Shown here in pieces: positions 33,763 to 40,982 of a stretch of 64,000 nucleotides of DNA. Numbering within the stretch: the first letter of the stretch is position 1; each line of letters opens with the position of its first letter. Under the pieces are notes generated by a model. The model was not told the DNA's origin. It did not search any database and saw only the letters and a list, made by a program, of their open reading frames with translations. Source of the DNA: Cellulosimicrobium sp. ES-005 (lineage in GTDB: Bacteria > Actinomycetota > Actinomycetes > Actinomycetales > Cellulomonadaceae); the NCBI RefSeq assembly GCF_040448685.1, contig NZ_CP159290.1:930001-994000 (forward strand), given 5' to 3'. The position numbers and the translations under genes were made by a program.

Positions 33763-34895
33763 CCTCGGGCACGACCGACGTCGCGGGTGCTCCGCGCGTC
33801 CCGGTCCCGGCGCACGTCGACGCGCCCGCGCGCGGGTCGGCCCCCGACCTCGCGTGGTTGGACTGGCTGCGCGTGCTCGCGATCGTCGGCGTGGTCACCA
33901 TCCACGTCGTCGGGTCCACGGCGCTCGCGCCCTGGGCGAGGACGTCGCGACTGGGCTGGCTCGCGATCTGGCTCGACATCGGCTTCGTCTTCGTGGTCCC
34001 GGTCTTCGTCATGATCAGCGGCGCACTGTTCCTCGACCCGGCTCGGTTTCGTGGCACGGGGGACTTCCTGCGCCGACGCGCGCTCCGCCTGCTGCCGGCA
34101 CTCGTCGTCTGGCACCTCGTCTACTGGGCGTTCCGGGTGGTGTACCTTGACCAGGAGATCGGCGTCCGGGACTTCCTCGAGTCGACCGTCACAGGTCGGC
34201 TCTACCCGCACCTCTACTACTTCTGGGTCGTGCTCGGCCTCGTCGTAGTGACGCCGGTGCTCGTGCCGTGGGTGGCCACGGCCCCGCGACGCTCACTCCT
34301 CCTCGCGGGGCTGTGCGCCGCGAGCATGCCCGTCCTGACGGTCGCGCTGCGGAACGGCCTCGAGGCCGCGCCCGTGTGGGTCGAGACCCCGTGGACCTGG
34401 TGGCTGTTCTATCTCGGCCTCTACCTGCTGGGGAGCGCGCTGCGGGACGTGGTCCTGCGGGGCGTGGCGCTCGTCGCTGCGGGCACCGCCGCGGTCCTGC
34501 TGGGCGCGCTGCTCACGTGGCAATGGCGCAACCCCGCGGCGCCCGGTTGGCTGCAGGTCGTCTCGCCCGTCTCCTACTACGGGCTTGGCGTGCACGTGTA
34601 CGCGGTCCTCGTCCTCCTCGTCGCCCGCGCGCTCGTCAGACCGGGCGGCGTCGGCCGCGTCCTGGCACGTCCGGCTCCCGCGCGGGTCGGGCGAGTGCTC
34701 GGCGCGGCCACCCTCGGGGTCTTCTGCTCACACCTCCTCCTGGTACCGGTCGTGGCGGGGATCCCGGCGCTCGGGGGTGACGCGGCCGCGGGGTCCTCCG
34801 TCCAACTCGTCGCCCGCGTCGCGTGCGTGCTGGTGATCTCCTACACCGCCACTCTCGTCCTGCGGCGCGTGCCCGTCGTTCGGTCCGTGCTGTAG
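33759..34895 (+). CDS. Acyltransferase 3 family membrane protein, copy A
   Basis: 378 aa with about ten helices and no SGNH domain. Helix 1 carries LDWLRVLAIVGVVTIHVVG with the conserved His, and FLRRRALRLLPALVVWH is the basic loop segment typical of PF01757. It probably O-acylates a lipid-linked or exported sugar. It is a close paralogue of the gene at 39742 (both end in LLLRRVPVVR-x-VL or its equivalent, and share YYFW/YFFW-x-VLGL). Coupled to the transferase upstream by overlap; a promoter for the next gene lies immediately after its stop. Confidence 0.9.
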   Translation: MTSGTTDVAGAPRVPVPAHVDAPARGSAPDLAWLDWLRVLAIVGVVTIHVVGSTALAPWARTSRLGWLAIWLDIGFVFVVPVFVMISGALFLDPARFRGTGDFLRRRALRLLPALVVWHLVYWAFRVVYLDQEIGVRDFLESTVTGRLYPHLYYFWVVLGLVVVTPVLVPWVATAPRRSLLLAGLCAASMPVLTVALRNGLEAAPVWVETPWTWWLFYLGLYLLGSALRDVVLRGVALVAAGTAAVLLGALLTWQWRNPAAPGWLQVVSPVSYYGLGVHVYAVLVLLVARALVRPGGVGRVLARPAPARVGRVLGAATLGVFCSHLLLVPVVAGIPALGGDAAAGSSVQLVARVACVLVISYTATLVLRRVPVVRSVL

Positions 34896-34903
34896 AGCGG
34901 TGC

Positions 34904-34909
34904 TAGCGT
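34904..34909 (+). promoter_or_regulatory. -10 box (TGCTAGCGT) for a leaderless GT2 gene
   Basis: TAGCGT with an extended TG, eight bases before GTG 34918, inside the 22-base gap after the acyltransferase. It indicates an internal promoter in the transferase chain and decides against GTG 34900. Confidence 0.5.
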
Positions 34910-34917
34910 CGCCCTCC

Positions 34918-36027
34918 GTGCATGCTGATGTCTCCGCTCCCGAACGTGGACCCGACGTCGACGTCGTCGTCGCGGTCCACGACGTCCGTCGCCCCGTCGC
35001 ACGGGCCGTGGGCTCGGCGCTACGGAACCGGGCGCGCGTGCGCGTCACGGTGGTCTGCCACGAGATCGGGGCGCACTCGGTGGCTCCGCTCCTCGACGGC
35101 CTGGGCGAGGGGGTACGCGTCCTGGAGCACCGGGACGGGGTCCGATCGCCGGCAGGCCCGTTCAACCACGGTCTCGACTCTGCCACGGCACCGTTCACGT
35201 CCGTCCTGGGCTCGGACGACGTGCTCGAGCCGGGGGCGGTCGACTCGTGGCTCCGGACCGCGCGGCGGGACCGTGCCGACGTCGTCGTCGCACGGGTGCG
35301 CCACGAGGCGGGCCCCCCGATGCGGACGCCGCCCGCGCGACCTTGGCGCCGCGCGCACCTCGACGGGGTCCGCGATCGTCTGGCCTACCGCAGCGCGCCG
35401 CTCGGCCTGGTGTCGACGGCTCGGTTCGGCGCCCTGCGCTTCACCCCGGACGTGGAGGTGGGGGAGGACATCTCCTACGTGCACGCGCTGTGGTTCTCCG
35501 GTGCGGCCGTGAGCCTCGACCGCGGCCCGGCGTACGTGGTGATGGACGACACTGCGGGCAGGGTCACGAGAGAGTCCAGACCGGTCGGTACCGAGCTCGC
35601 CTACGTCCCGCGCGTAGTCCGCGAACTGCGAGACCTGCCGCAGGACGTCCGCGACGCGGTCGTACGGAAGCTCGTCCGTATCCATGTCTTCGGCGCCGTC
35701 CACAACCGGCCCGACGCCACGGCCTGGGGGCCCGACGACCGCACCGCGCTCCGGAAGGCCACGGTCGAGCTCCTTGGTGCGGCCCCCCGGGCGGCCGCGC
35801 CCTTCTCTCGTGCCGACCGGGCGCTGCTTGACGCGGTCCTGGACACGACGGTCGGAGCCGACGTCCTCGTCGCGGCTTCCGTCGCGCGGCGACGGTTCGG
35901 CCGGCCGGGGACGCTCGTGCCGCGCGACGTGCGGTGGTCGTTCCACCGCGAGGCCCCGCTACGGTTCATGGTCGCGTCGGCGCTCGCGGGTCGCTCGCGC
36001 CCGACGCGCGGGGCGGGTGCGGCATGA
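34918..36027 (+). CDS. Glycosyltransferase family 2, divergent type B (paralogue of 29200)
   Basis: 369 aa. VDVVVAVHDVRRPVARAV, CHEIGAHSV, GPFNHGLDSATAPF and VLGSDDVLEPGAV follow the same order as in the gene at 29200, and the helical C-terminal half is also shared (KLVRIHVFGAV against KVLRIHVLGAV). GTG 34918 is chosen from the TAGCGT box eight bases upstream; GTG 34900 would add six residues. It overlaps the following GT4 gene by four bases. Confidence 0.82.
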   Translation: MHADVSAPERGPDVDVVVAVHDVRRPVARAVGSALRNRARVRVTVVCHEIGAHSVAPLLDGLGEGVRVLEHRDGVRSPAGPFNHGLDSATAPFTSVLGSDDVLEPGAVDSWLRTARRDRADVVVARVRHEAGPPMRTPPARPWRRAHLDGVRDRLAYRSAPLGLVSTARFGALRFTPDVEVGEDISYVHALWFSGAAVSLDRGPAYVVMDDTAGRVTRESRPVGTELAYVPRVVRELRDLPQDVRDAVVRKLVRIHVFGAVHNRPDATAWGPDDRTALRKATVELLGAAPRAAAPFSRADRALLDAVLDTTVGADVLVAASVARRRFGRPGTLVPRDVRWSFHREAPLRFMVASALAGRSRPTRGAGAA

Positions 36028-37103
36028 GGATCCTCGTGGTCACGGCGTGGTACCCCAGCGCGGACGACCCCGCGACCGGTGCGTTCGTCGAGAAGGATGT
36101 GCTGACGCTGGCGGCCGCGCACGACGTCGAGGTCCTCCATCTCGTCGCGCCCCGCCTCGCGTCCGGCGACCCGTTCTCGGTGCGTGGCGGCGTCGTCGTC
36201 CGGCAGGTGCCGATGGACCCTGCGCGGCCCGATCACTGGATCCGCGCGTCCCGGGCGGCGCGTCGTCTCGCGCGGGGGTTCGACGTCGTGCACACGATGG
36301 CCTTTCCGTCGCTCCTGCCGTTCCTCGCCCGCCGCCCGGGTGTGCCGTGGGTGCACACGGAGCACTGGTCGGGCATCTCCAACCCGAGCTCGCTCCCCTG
36401 GGCGTGGCGGGCAGCCATGCCGTTGCTCGGCCGCGCGCTCGCCCGGCCCGACGCCGTCACGGCCGTGTGCGAGTATCTCGCTCGGCCCGTCGGGCGTCTC
36501 CGGCGCGGACCGGTGGAGGTCGTGCCGTGCGTCGTGGAGCCGCCCGACGCCGTGGTGCCCCGGCCGCGGGCGGGCCGGCTCGTGGCCGTGGGCGGTCTCG
36601 TACCGGGCAAGGACCCGCTCACGGCCGTCGACGCCCTCGCGCTCCTCGCCGCGGACGTACCGGACGTGTCGCTGACCTGGGTGGGGGACGGGCCGCTGCG
36701 CGAGGACGTGCTGCGTCGGGCTGGGGAGCGGGGCGTCGCGGACCGGCTCCGGCTGGTCGGCCGCCTACCCGCACCCCGCGTGTTCGCCGAGCTCGACCGG
36801 GCCGACCTCTTCCTGCTGCCCACGCTCCGCGAGAACTTCTGCGTCTCTGCCGCGGAGGCGCTCGTCCACGGCCGGCCTGTCGTCGCCGGCGCGAACGGTG
36901 GTCACGCCGAATACCTGGACCCCGCGGTGGGAGAGCTGGTGGGCACGCAGTCCGGGGCGGCGTACGCGCGTGCGGTGTGTGCCGTCCTCGGACGGACCGC
37001 CGAGCTCTCCGCCGCGGACGTCGCCGCGACGGTCGGTGACCGCTTCTCGGCCGCGACGGTACGTCGGGGCTACGAGTCCGCGTACCGGCAGGTCATGCGC
37101 TGA
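36024..37103 (+). CDS. Glycosyltransferase family 4
   Basis: GT-B transferase of 359 aa. It starts with ILVVTAWYPSADDPATGAFVEKD, seen in many exopolysaccharide GT4 enzymes. HTEHWSGIS is in the N-domain. The C-domain has AVGGLVPGKDPLTAVDAL and LRENFCVSAAEALVHGRPVVAGANGG, with the E-x7-E donor pattern. It is the last plus-strand gene of the chain that started at 22036. Its 3' end overlaps the convergent 2-epimerase gene by 11 bases. Confidence 0.92.
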   Translation: MRILVVTAWYPSADDPATGAFVEKDVLTLAAAHDVEVLHLVAPRLASGDPFSVRGGVVVRQVPMDPARPDHWIRASRAARRLARGFDVVHTMAFPSLLPFLARRPGVPWVHTEHWSGISNPSSLPWAWRAAMPLLGRALARPDAVTAVCEYLARPVGRLRRGPVEVVPCVVEPPDAVVPRPRAGRLVAVGGLVPGKDPLTAVDALALLAADVPDVSLTWVGDGPLREDVLRRAGERGVADRLRLVGRLPAPRVFAELDRADLFLLPTLRENFCVSAAEALVHGRPVVAGANGGHAEYLDPAVGELVGTQSGAAYARAVCAVLGRTAELSAADVAATVGDRFSAATVRRGYESAYRQVMR

Positions 37104-38172
37104 CCTCGCCCGGCGCGTCACGGAGCAGCACGTCGATGACGCGCTCCGCCGCGCGCCCGTCCCCGTACGGCGCGGCTCCGGTCGCTTCTGGCGCAGGACG
37201 GGTCACCGCGTCGCGGACCTGGTCCGGCTGGGCGAGGACGTTCCAGCCGAGTTCGACGGTCTCCACCCACTCGGTCTCGGTCCGCAGCGTCGTGCACGGG
37301 ACGCGCAGGAGGAAGGCCTCCTTCTGCAGGCCGCCGGAGTCGGTGACGACGCCGGCGCTGGCGGAGACCGCCGCCACGAGGTCCGGATAGGCGAGCGGCG
37401 AGCGGGGACGGAGAGCTCCCGTCTCGAGCTCGATACCGTGCTCGGCGCACTTCGCGACGAGACGAGGGTGGGCGAGCAGCAGGACGGGCCGGTCGAGCCC
37501 TGCGAGGCTGGCGACGAGGTCGCGGAGCCGCGCGGGGTCGTCGGTGTTCTCGGCACGGTGCAAGGTCGCGAGGTAGTACCCCCCGGGTTCGAGGCCGGCC
37601 TCGGCGAGCAGCGGGAGCGGGCGGTCGGCAACGGCGTCGCGTACCTGGTGGAGGACGTCGGTCATGACGTCCCCGACGAGCACGGAGCGTGCCGCGAGCC
37701 CCTCGGCGGCGAGGTGGTCCATCGCCACCTGCGTCGGCGCGAGGCACAGGTCCGCGGCGTGGTCGGTGAGCACGCGGTTGTGCTCCTCGGGCATCCGACG
37801 GTTGAAGGACCGCAGTCCCGCCTCGAGGTGCGCGATCGGGCGATGGAGCTTGACGGCGCTCAAGGCCGCGGCGAGCGTCGAGTTGGTGTCTCCGTAGACG
37901 AGCACCCAGCTTGGGGCGTGAGCGTCGAGGACGGCGTCGAGCGCACCGAGGATCGCTCCGGTCTGGACGCCGTGGCTCCCGGACCCGACACCGAGGTGGA
38001 CGTCCGGGTCGGGGATGCCGAGCTCCGAGAAGAAGACGTCCGAGAGCATCGGGTCGTAGTGCTGCCCCGTGTGGACGATGACGTGCTCGACGCCGGCGGC
38101 GGTCGCGGCGTGGGCGATCGGGGCGAGCTTGACGAACTGCGGGCGCGCGCCCACGACGCTGAGGATCTTCAC
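37093..38172 (-). CDS. wecB: UDP-GlcNAc-type 2-epimerase, closest to WbpI (UDP-2,3-diacetamido-GlcA 2-epimerase)
   Basis: Non-hydrolysing 2-epimerase of 359 aa. GARPQFVKLAP, HTGQHYDPMLSD, YGDTNSTLAAAL, HLEAGLRSFNRRMPEE, LATLHRAENTDDP and TDSGGLQKEAF are all present. The HRAENTDDP form and overall pattern match my memory of WbpI better than WecB, whose motif reads HRRENxG. That would make it the last step from UDP-GlcNAc3NAcA to UDP-ManNAc3NAcA. A GTG start at 38172 is preferred over ATG 38178: TAGCAT lies eight bases upstream and the product then begins MKILSVVGARPQ. Confidence 0.9.
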   Translation of the reverse strand: MKILSVVGARPQFVKLAPIAHAATAAGVEHVIVHTGQHYDPMLSDVFFSELGIPDPDVHLGVGSGSHGVQTGAILGALDAVLDAHAPSWVLVYGDTNSTLAAALSAVKLHRPIAHLEAGLRSFNRRMPEEHNRVLTDHAADLCLAPTQVAMDHLAAEGLAARSVLVGDVMTDVLHQVRDAVADRPLPLLAEAGLEPGGYYLATLHRAENTDDPARLRDLVASLAGLDRPVLLLAHPRLVAKCAEHGIELETGALRPRSPLAYPDLVAAVSASAGVVTDSGGLQKEAFLLRVPCTTLRTETEWVETVELGWNVLAQPDQVRDAVTRPAPEATGAAPYGDGRAAERVIDVLLRDAPGEVSA

Positions 38173-38180
38173 GGACATCG

Positions 38181-38186
38181 ATGCTA
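38181..38186 (-). promoter_or_regulatory. -10 box (TAGCAT) for the leaderless 2-epimerase gene
   Basis: Minus-strand TAGCAT, two bases before ATG 38178 (too close to be used) and eight before GTG 38172. It sets the start codon of the epimerase. Confidence 0.5.
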
Positions 38187-38312
38187 ACGGGAGCCGGGCG
38201 TCAGGCTCCGCAGGGCACTCGTCGAGAGGTCGCCCTCGCGGCTGGCGTGCCCGTCGACGGCCCCGCGTGGGTGTCGGTCGGACAGCGGCTTCCTCCCCGC
38301 GTTCGGGAACGC

Positions 38313-38318
38313 TACGAT
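38313..38318 (+). promoter_or_regulatory. Possible promoter (TACGAT) of the CWB2 protein gene
   Basis: TACGAT with a TTCCTC 16 bases upstream (38291-38296) as a weak -35, in the 212-base divergent gap. The leader would be about 60 bases and carries GAGGAA six bases before ATG 38385. Confidence 0.4.
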
Positions 38319-38384
38319 CACGGCGCTCGGGGGGCCGTCGTCGACGGGTTCACCCGTTTCGAGCAAATCGTCGAGGAAGTCGAG

Positions 38385-39674
38385 ATGCCCATGGCAACAG
38401 GAAGTTCGCGCACGGCCCGGTCCCGGGTCGTTGCGTTCGCGTGCGCGGTGGCGACGGTCACCGCGGGTGCCCTCTTCGCAGCTCCCGCCCAGGCCGCTCC
38501 CAGCACCCCGGACGGCGCCGACGCGGCGCTCGTCGCGGCCGCCCAGGAGCGGGTCGCCCACCTCCGGGCCTTCCGTCCCCAGGACACCGAGCCCGTTGAC
38601 TCGGTCGCCGTCGAAGCCCTCGCCGCTCGGGCGTTCGGGGCCGAGCCCGCCGCGCTCGCCGTCGCGGCGGACGAGAGCGTCGACCGCGTGTACGGCCAGA
38701 ACCGCTGGGAGACCGCCGTCGCCGTCTCGCACCTCTACGGCCTCGGCGACGGCGGACGGTCCGGTGTCCTGAACGGTCGCATCGACGCCGACGAGCAGGC
38801 GGCGCCGGTGGTGTACGTCGCGAGCGGGATGGGCTACGCCGACGCGCTGTCGGCGGCGCCGGCCGCGGCGTTCAACCGCGGCCCGCTGCTCCTGACCCCG
38901 GCCGCCGCGATCCCGGAGGTCGTGCTGTGGGAGATCGAGCGCCTCCACCCGGCACGGATCGTCGTCGTCGGCGGAACCGCCTCGGTGTCCGACGCGGCGT
39001 ACGCGCAGCTCGCGGCGATCCAGCCGAACATCCGGCGGGACGCCGGTCGGGACCGCTATGAGACGTCGCGCGTCGTGGTCCAGCGCGGCTTCGACTACGC
39101 CGCGCGCGGGATGGACGCCTCGAGGATCGCGTACCTCGCCAGCGGCACGGGCTACGCCGACGCCCTCGCGGCGAGCGCGGCCGCGGCGACGGTCGGTTCG
39201 CCCGTGGTGCTCGTCGACGGGCGGGCGACGACGGCCGACGCGGCGACGACGGTCCTCCTGCGCGACAGGCTCGGCGCGGAGTACCTCTTCCTCGCGGGCG
39301 GGGCGGCGTCGATCTCGTCGGCCTACGAGCGCAACCTCCTGGCTCAGCCCTGGGTGACCGTCCCGACGCGACTCGCCGGCAACGACCGGTTCGGCACCGC
39401 GAACGCGATCAACGCCTACCTCTTCGGCCTGCTCCACGCCGACGGCGTGCTGACGCCGGGCTCCGTGAACTACACCTCCGGCCTCAACTTCCCGGACGCC
39501 CTCTCAGCAGGGGCTATGGCGGGATACTTCTTCGAGCCGCTCTACCTGTCGCTGCCGTCGTGCATCCCTGCGCAGGCCGTGCGTGACCCGCGTTCGTGGG
39601 GAGTCACGAGCTTCTACGTCATCGGCGGCCCGGGCGTGCTCGATGCCGCCGTGGAGAACCTGACGACCTGCTGA
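38385..39674 (+). CDS. Secreted protein with three CWB2 cell-wall-binding modules
   Basis: 429 aa. A signal peptide covers about 1-37 (FACAVATVTAGALFAAPAQAA). A region of about 65 residues follows, then three CWB2 (PF04122) modules: VYGQNRWETAVAVS, AGRDRYETSRVVV and LAGNDRFGTANAI mark their starts. Each has a GYADAL or FPDALS box and an IVVVGG or VIGG box. There is no catalytic domain, so it may be a structural or adaptor protein. CWB2 modules of Clostridioides bind an anionic secondary wall polymer. GAGGAA before ATG 38385 sets the start. A hairpin follows the stop. Confidence 0.9.
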   Translation: MPMATGSSRTARSRVVAFACAVATVTAGALFAAPAQAAPSTPDGADAALVAAAQERVAHLRAFRPQDTEPVDSVAVEALAARAFGAEPAALAVAADESVDRVYGQNRWETAVAVSHLYGLGDGGRSGVLNGRIDADEQAAPVVYVASGMGYADALSAAPAAAFNRGPLLLTPAAAIPEVVLWEIERLHPARIVVVGGTASVSDAAYAQLAAIQPNIRRDAGRDRYETSRVVVQRGFDYAARGMDASRIAYLASGTGYADALAASAAAATVGSPVVLVDGRATTADAATTVLLRDRLGAEYLFLAGGAASISSAYERNLLAQPWVTVPTRLAGNDRFGTANAINAYLFGLLHADGVLTPGSVNYTSGLNFPDALSAGAMAGYFFEPLYLSLPSCIPAQAVRDPRSWGVTSFYVIGGPGVLDAAVENLTTC

Positions 39675-39693
39675 GTCGCCCGGCCCTCGGTAG

Positions 39694-39728
39694 CCGGGGC
39701 CCTCGGACACCTCGTCCGGGGGCCCCGG
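39694..39728 (+). terminator. Terminator-like hairpin directly abutting the next promoter
   Basis: 15-bp stem (39694-39708 with 39714-39728, one G-U pair) and a 5-base loop, 20 bases after the CWB2 gene stop. The -10 box of the next gene starts at 39729, so the hairpin occupies its -35 region. Confidence 0.6.
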
Positions 39729-39734
39729 TACGCT
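39729..39734 (+). promoter_or_regulatory. -10 box (TACGCT) for a leaderless acyltransferase gene
   Basis: TACGCT, seven bases, then GTG 39742. There is no Shine-Dalgarno sequence. The box touches the terminator hairpin of the upstream gene. Confidence 0.5.
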
Positions 39735-39741
39735 CCTGCCC

Positions 39742-40875
39742 GTGGCCTCCCCCCCTCCTTCCACCCCGGTGCCCTCCCGCGAGGCCATCGCGGCGTCGTC
39801 GCGGCTGCCGACCGCCGGCGTCACCGGCCTCGAATGGGTCTCGTGGCTTCGTGTCCTCGCGATCGCCGCCGTCGTGTGCATCCACGTCGTCGGTCACGAC
39901 GCCATCGTCGACGGCGCCCGGGGGACGTTCCACGGCAACCTGGCGATCTGGCTCGACTTCGGATCGGACTATGCCGTCCCGGCGTTCGTCCTGGTCAGCG
40001 GGGCGTTGCTGCTCGACCCAGCACGGTATGCCGGGGCCGGGGCCTTCCTGCGCAAGCGAGCGCTGCGCCTGCTCCCCGCCGTGGTCGTGTGGCACCTGGT
40101 CTGGTGGGCCTTCTGCGTGGCGGTGCTGGGCGAGAACCTCGGCGTGCGCGCGTTCGTCGAGCAGTCCGCGACGGGGCGGCTCTACACCGCGCTCTACTTC
40201 TTCTGGATCGTGCTCGGGCTCGCGCTGGTCACCCCGGTGCTCGTGCCGTGGGTGAGCACGACAGGACGACGCCCGGTGTGCGTCGCCGGAGCCGCACTCG
40301 TCGGGATGACGGCTGCGTCCGCAGCCGCCGAGGGTGTCCTCGGGCTACCGGTCGCGTGGGTGCACACGGCCTGGACGTGGTGGATCCCGTACCTCGGCCT
40401 CTACCTGCTGGGCTGGGGCCTGCGCGACGTCGTGCTGCGCGGCTGGGTCCTCGCCGCGGCAGCCGTCGGCGCGGCGGGGATCGGCGTGCTGCAGTGGTGG
40501 CTCTGGGAGAACCCTGCGGCACCGGAGCTCGTGCGCCAGCTCCTGCCGACGACGTACTACGGCGTCCAGGTCCAGGTCTACGCCGTCCTCGTGTATCTCG
40601 TCGTCAAGAGCGTGGTGAGGCCGGGCGGTCTGCTCGGTCTGCTGGCCACGCCTCGCGCCGCTGCGGTTGGTCGTGTCGCGGGAGACGCGACGCTCGGCGT
40701 GTTCGTGCTCCACCTGATCGTGTGGAACCTGATGCTGGCGCTGCCTGTCCTGGGGGGCGCCAAGGCGGCGGGCTCGGCCCCGCTGATGCTCGGGCGTGTG
40801 GTCTTCGTCCTCGTGGTGACCTACGCGATCGTGCTCCTGCTCCGCCGGGTCCCGGTCGTCCGACGCGTCCTGTAG
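39742..40875 (+). CDS. Acyltransferase 3 family membrane protein, copy B
   Basis: 377 aa, about ten helices. LEWVSWLRVLAIAAVVCIHVVG carries the helix 1 His, and FLRKRALRLLPAVVVWH is the basic loop. It aligns by eye along its whole length with the gene at 33759, including WTWWIPYLGLYLLG against WTWWLFYLGLYLLG, so this is a duplicated acyltransferase placed between two CWB2 genes. It probably decorates the wall polymer with an acyl group. Leaderless GTG start. Confidence 0.9.
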   Translation: MASPPPSTPVPSREAIAASSRLPTAGVTGLEWVSWLRVLAIAAVVCIHVVGHDAIVDGARGTFHGNLAIWLDFGSDYAVPAFVLVSGALLLDPARYAGAGAFLRKRALRLLPAVVVWHLVWWAFCVAVLGENLGVRAFVEQSATGRLYTALYFFWIVLGLALVTPVLVPWVSTTGRRPVCVAGAALVGMTAASAAAEGVLGLPVAWVHTAWTWWIPYLGLYLLGWGLRDVVLRGWVLAAAAVGAAGIGVLQWWLWENPAAPELVRQLLPTTYYGVQVQVYAVLVYLVVKSVVRPGGLLGLLATPRAAAVGRVAGDATLGVFVLHLIVWNLMLALPVLGGAKAAGSAPLMLGRVVFVLVVTYAIVLLLRRVPVVRRVL

Positions 40876-40917
40876 GCGCGTCAGGACGCGGCGCTTCTCC
40901 CGGGCCGTGATCTGGGC

Positions 40918-40923
40918 TAAGTT
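40918..40923 (+). promoter_or_regulatory. Possible -10 box (TAAGTT) for the CWB2 amidase gene
   Basis: TAAGTT 60 bases before GTG 40983 in the 107-base gap. The leader includes AGGAGG, the best Shine-Dalgarno sequence of the window. Confidence 0.4.
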
Positions 40924-40982
40924 CCCTTCGTCCGCATTCTGTGTCGAGGCGGACATTCCGCGCATCCCTAGGAGGCGATCCC

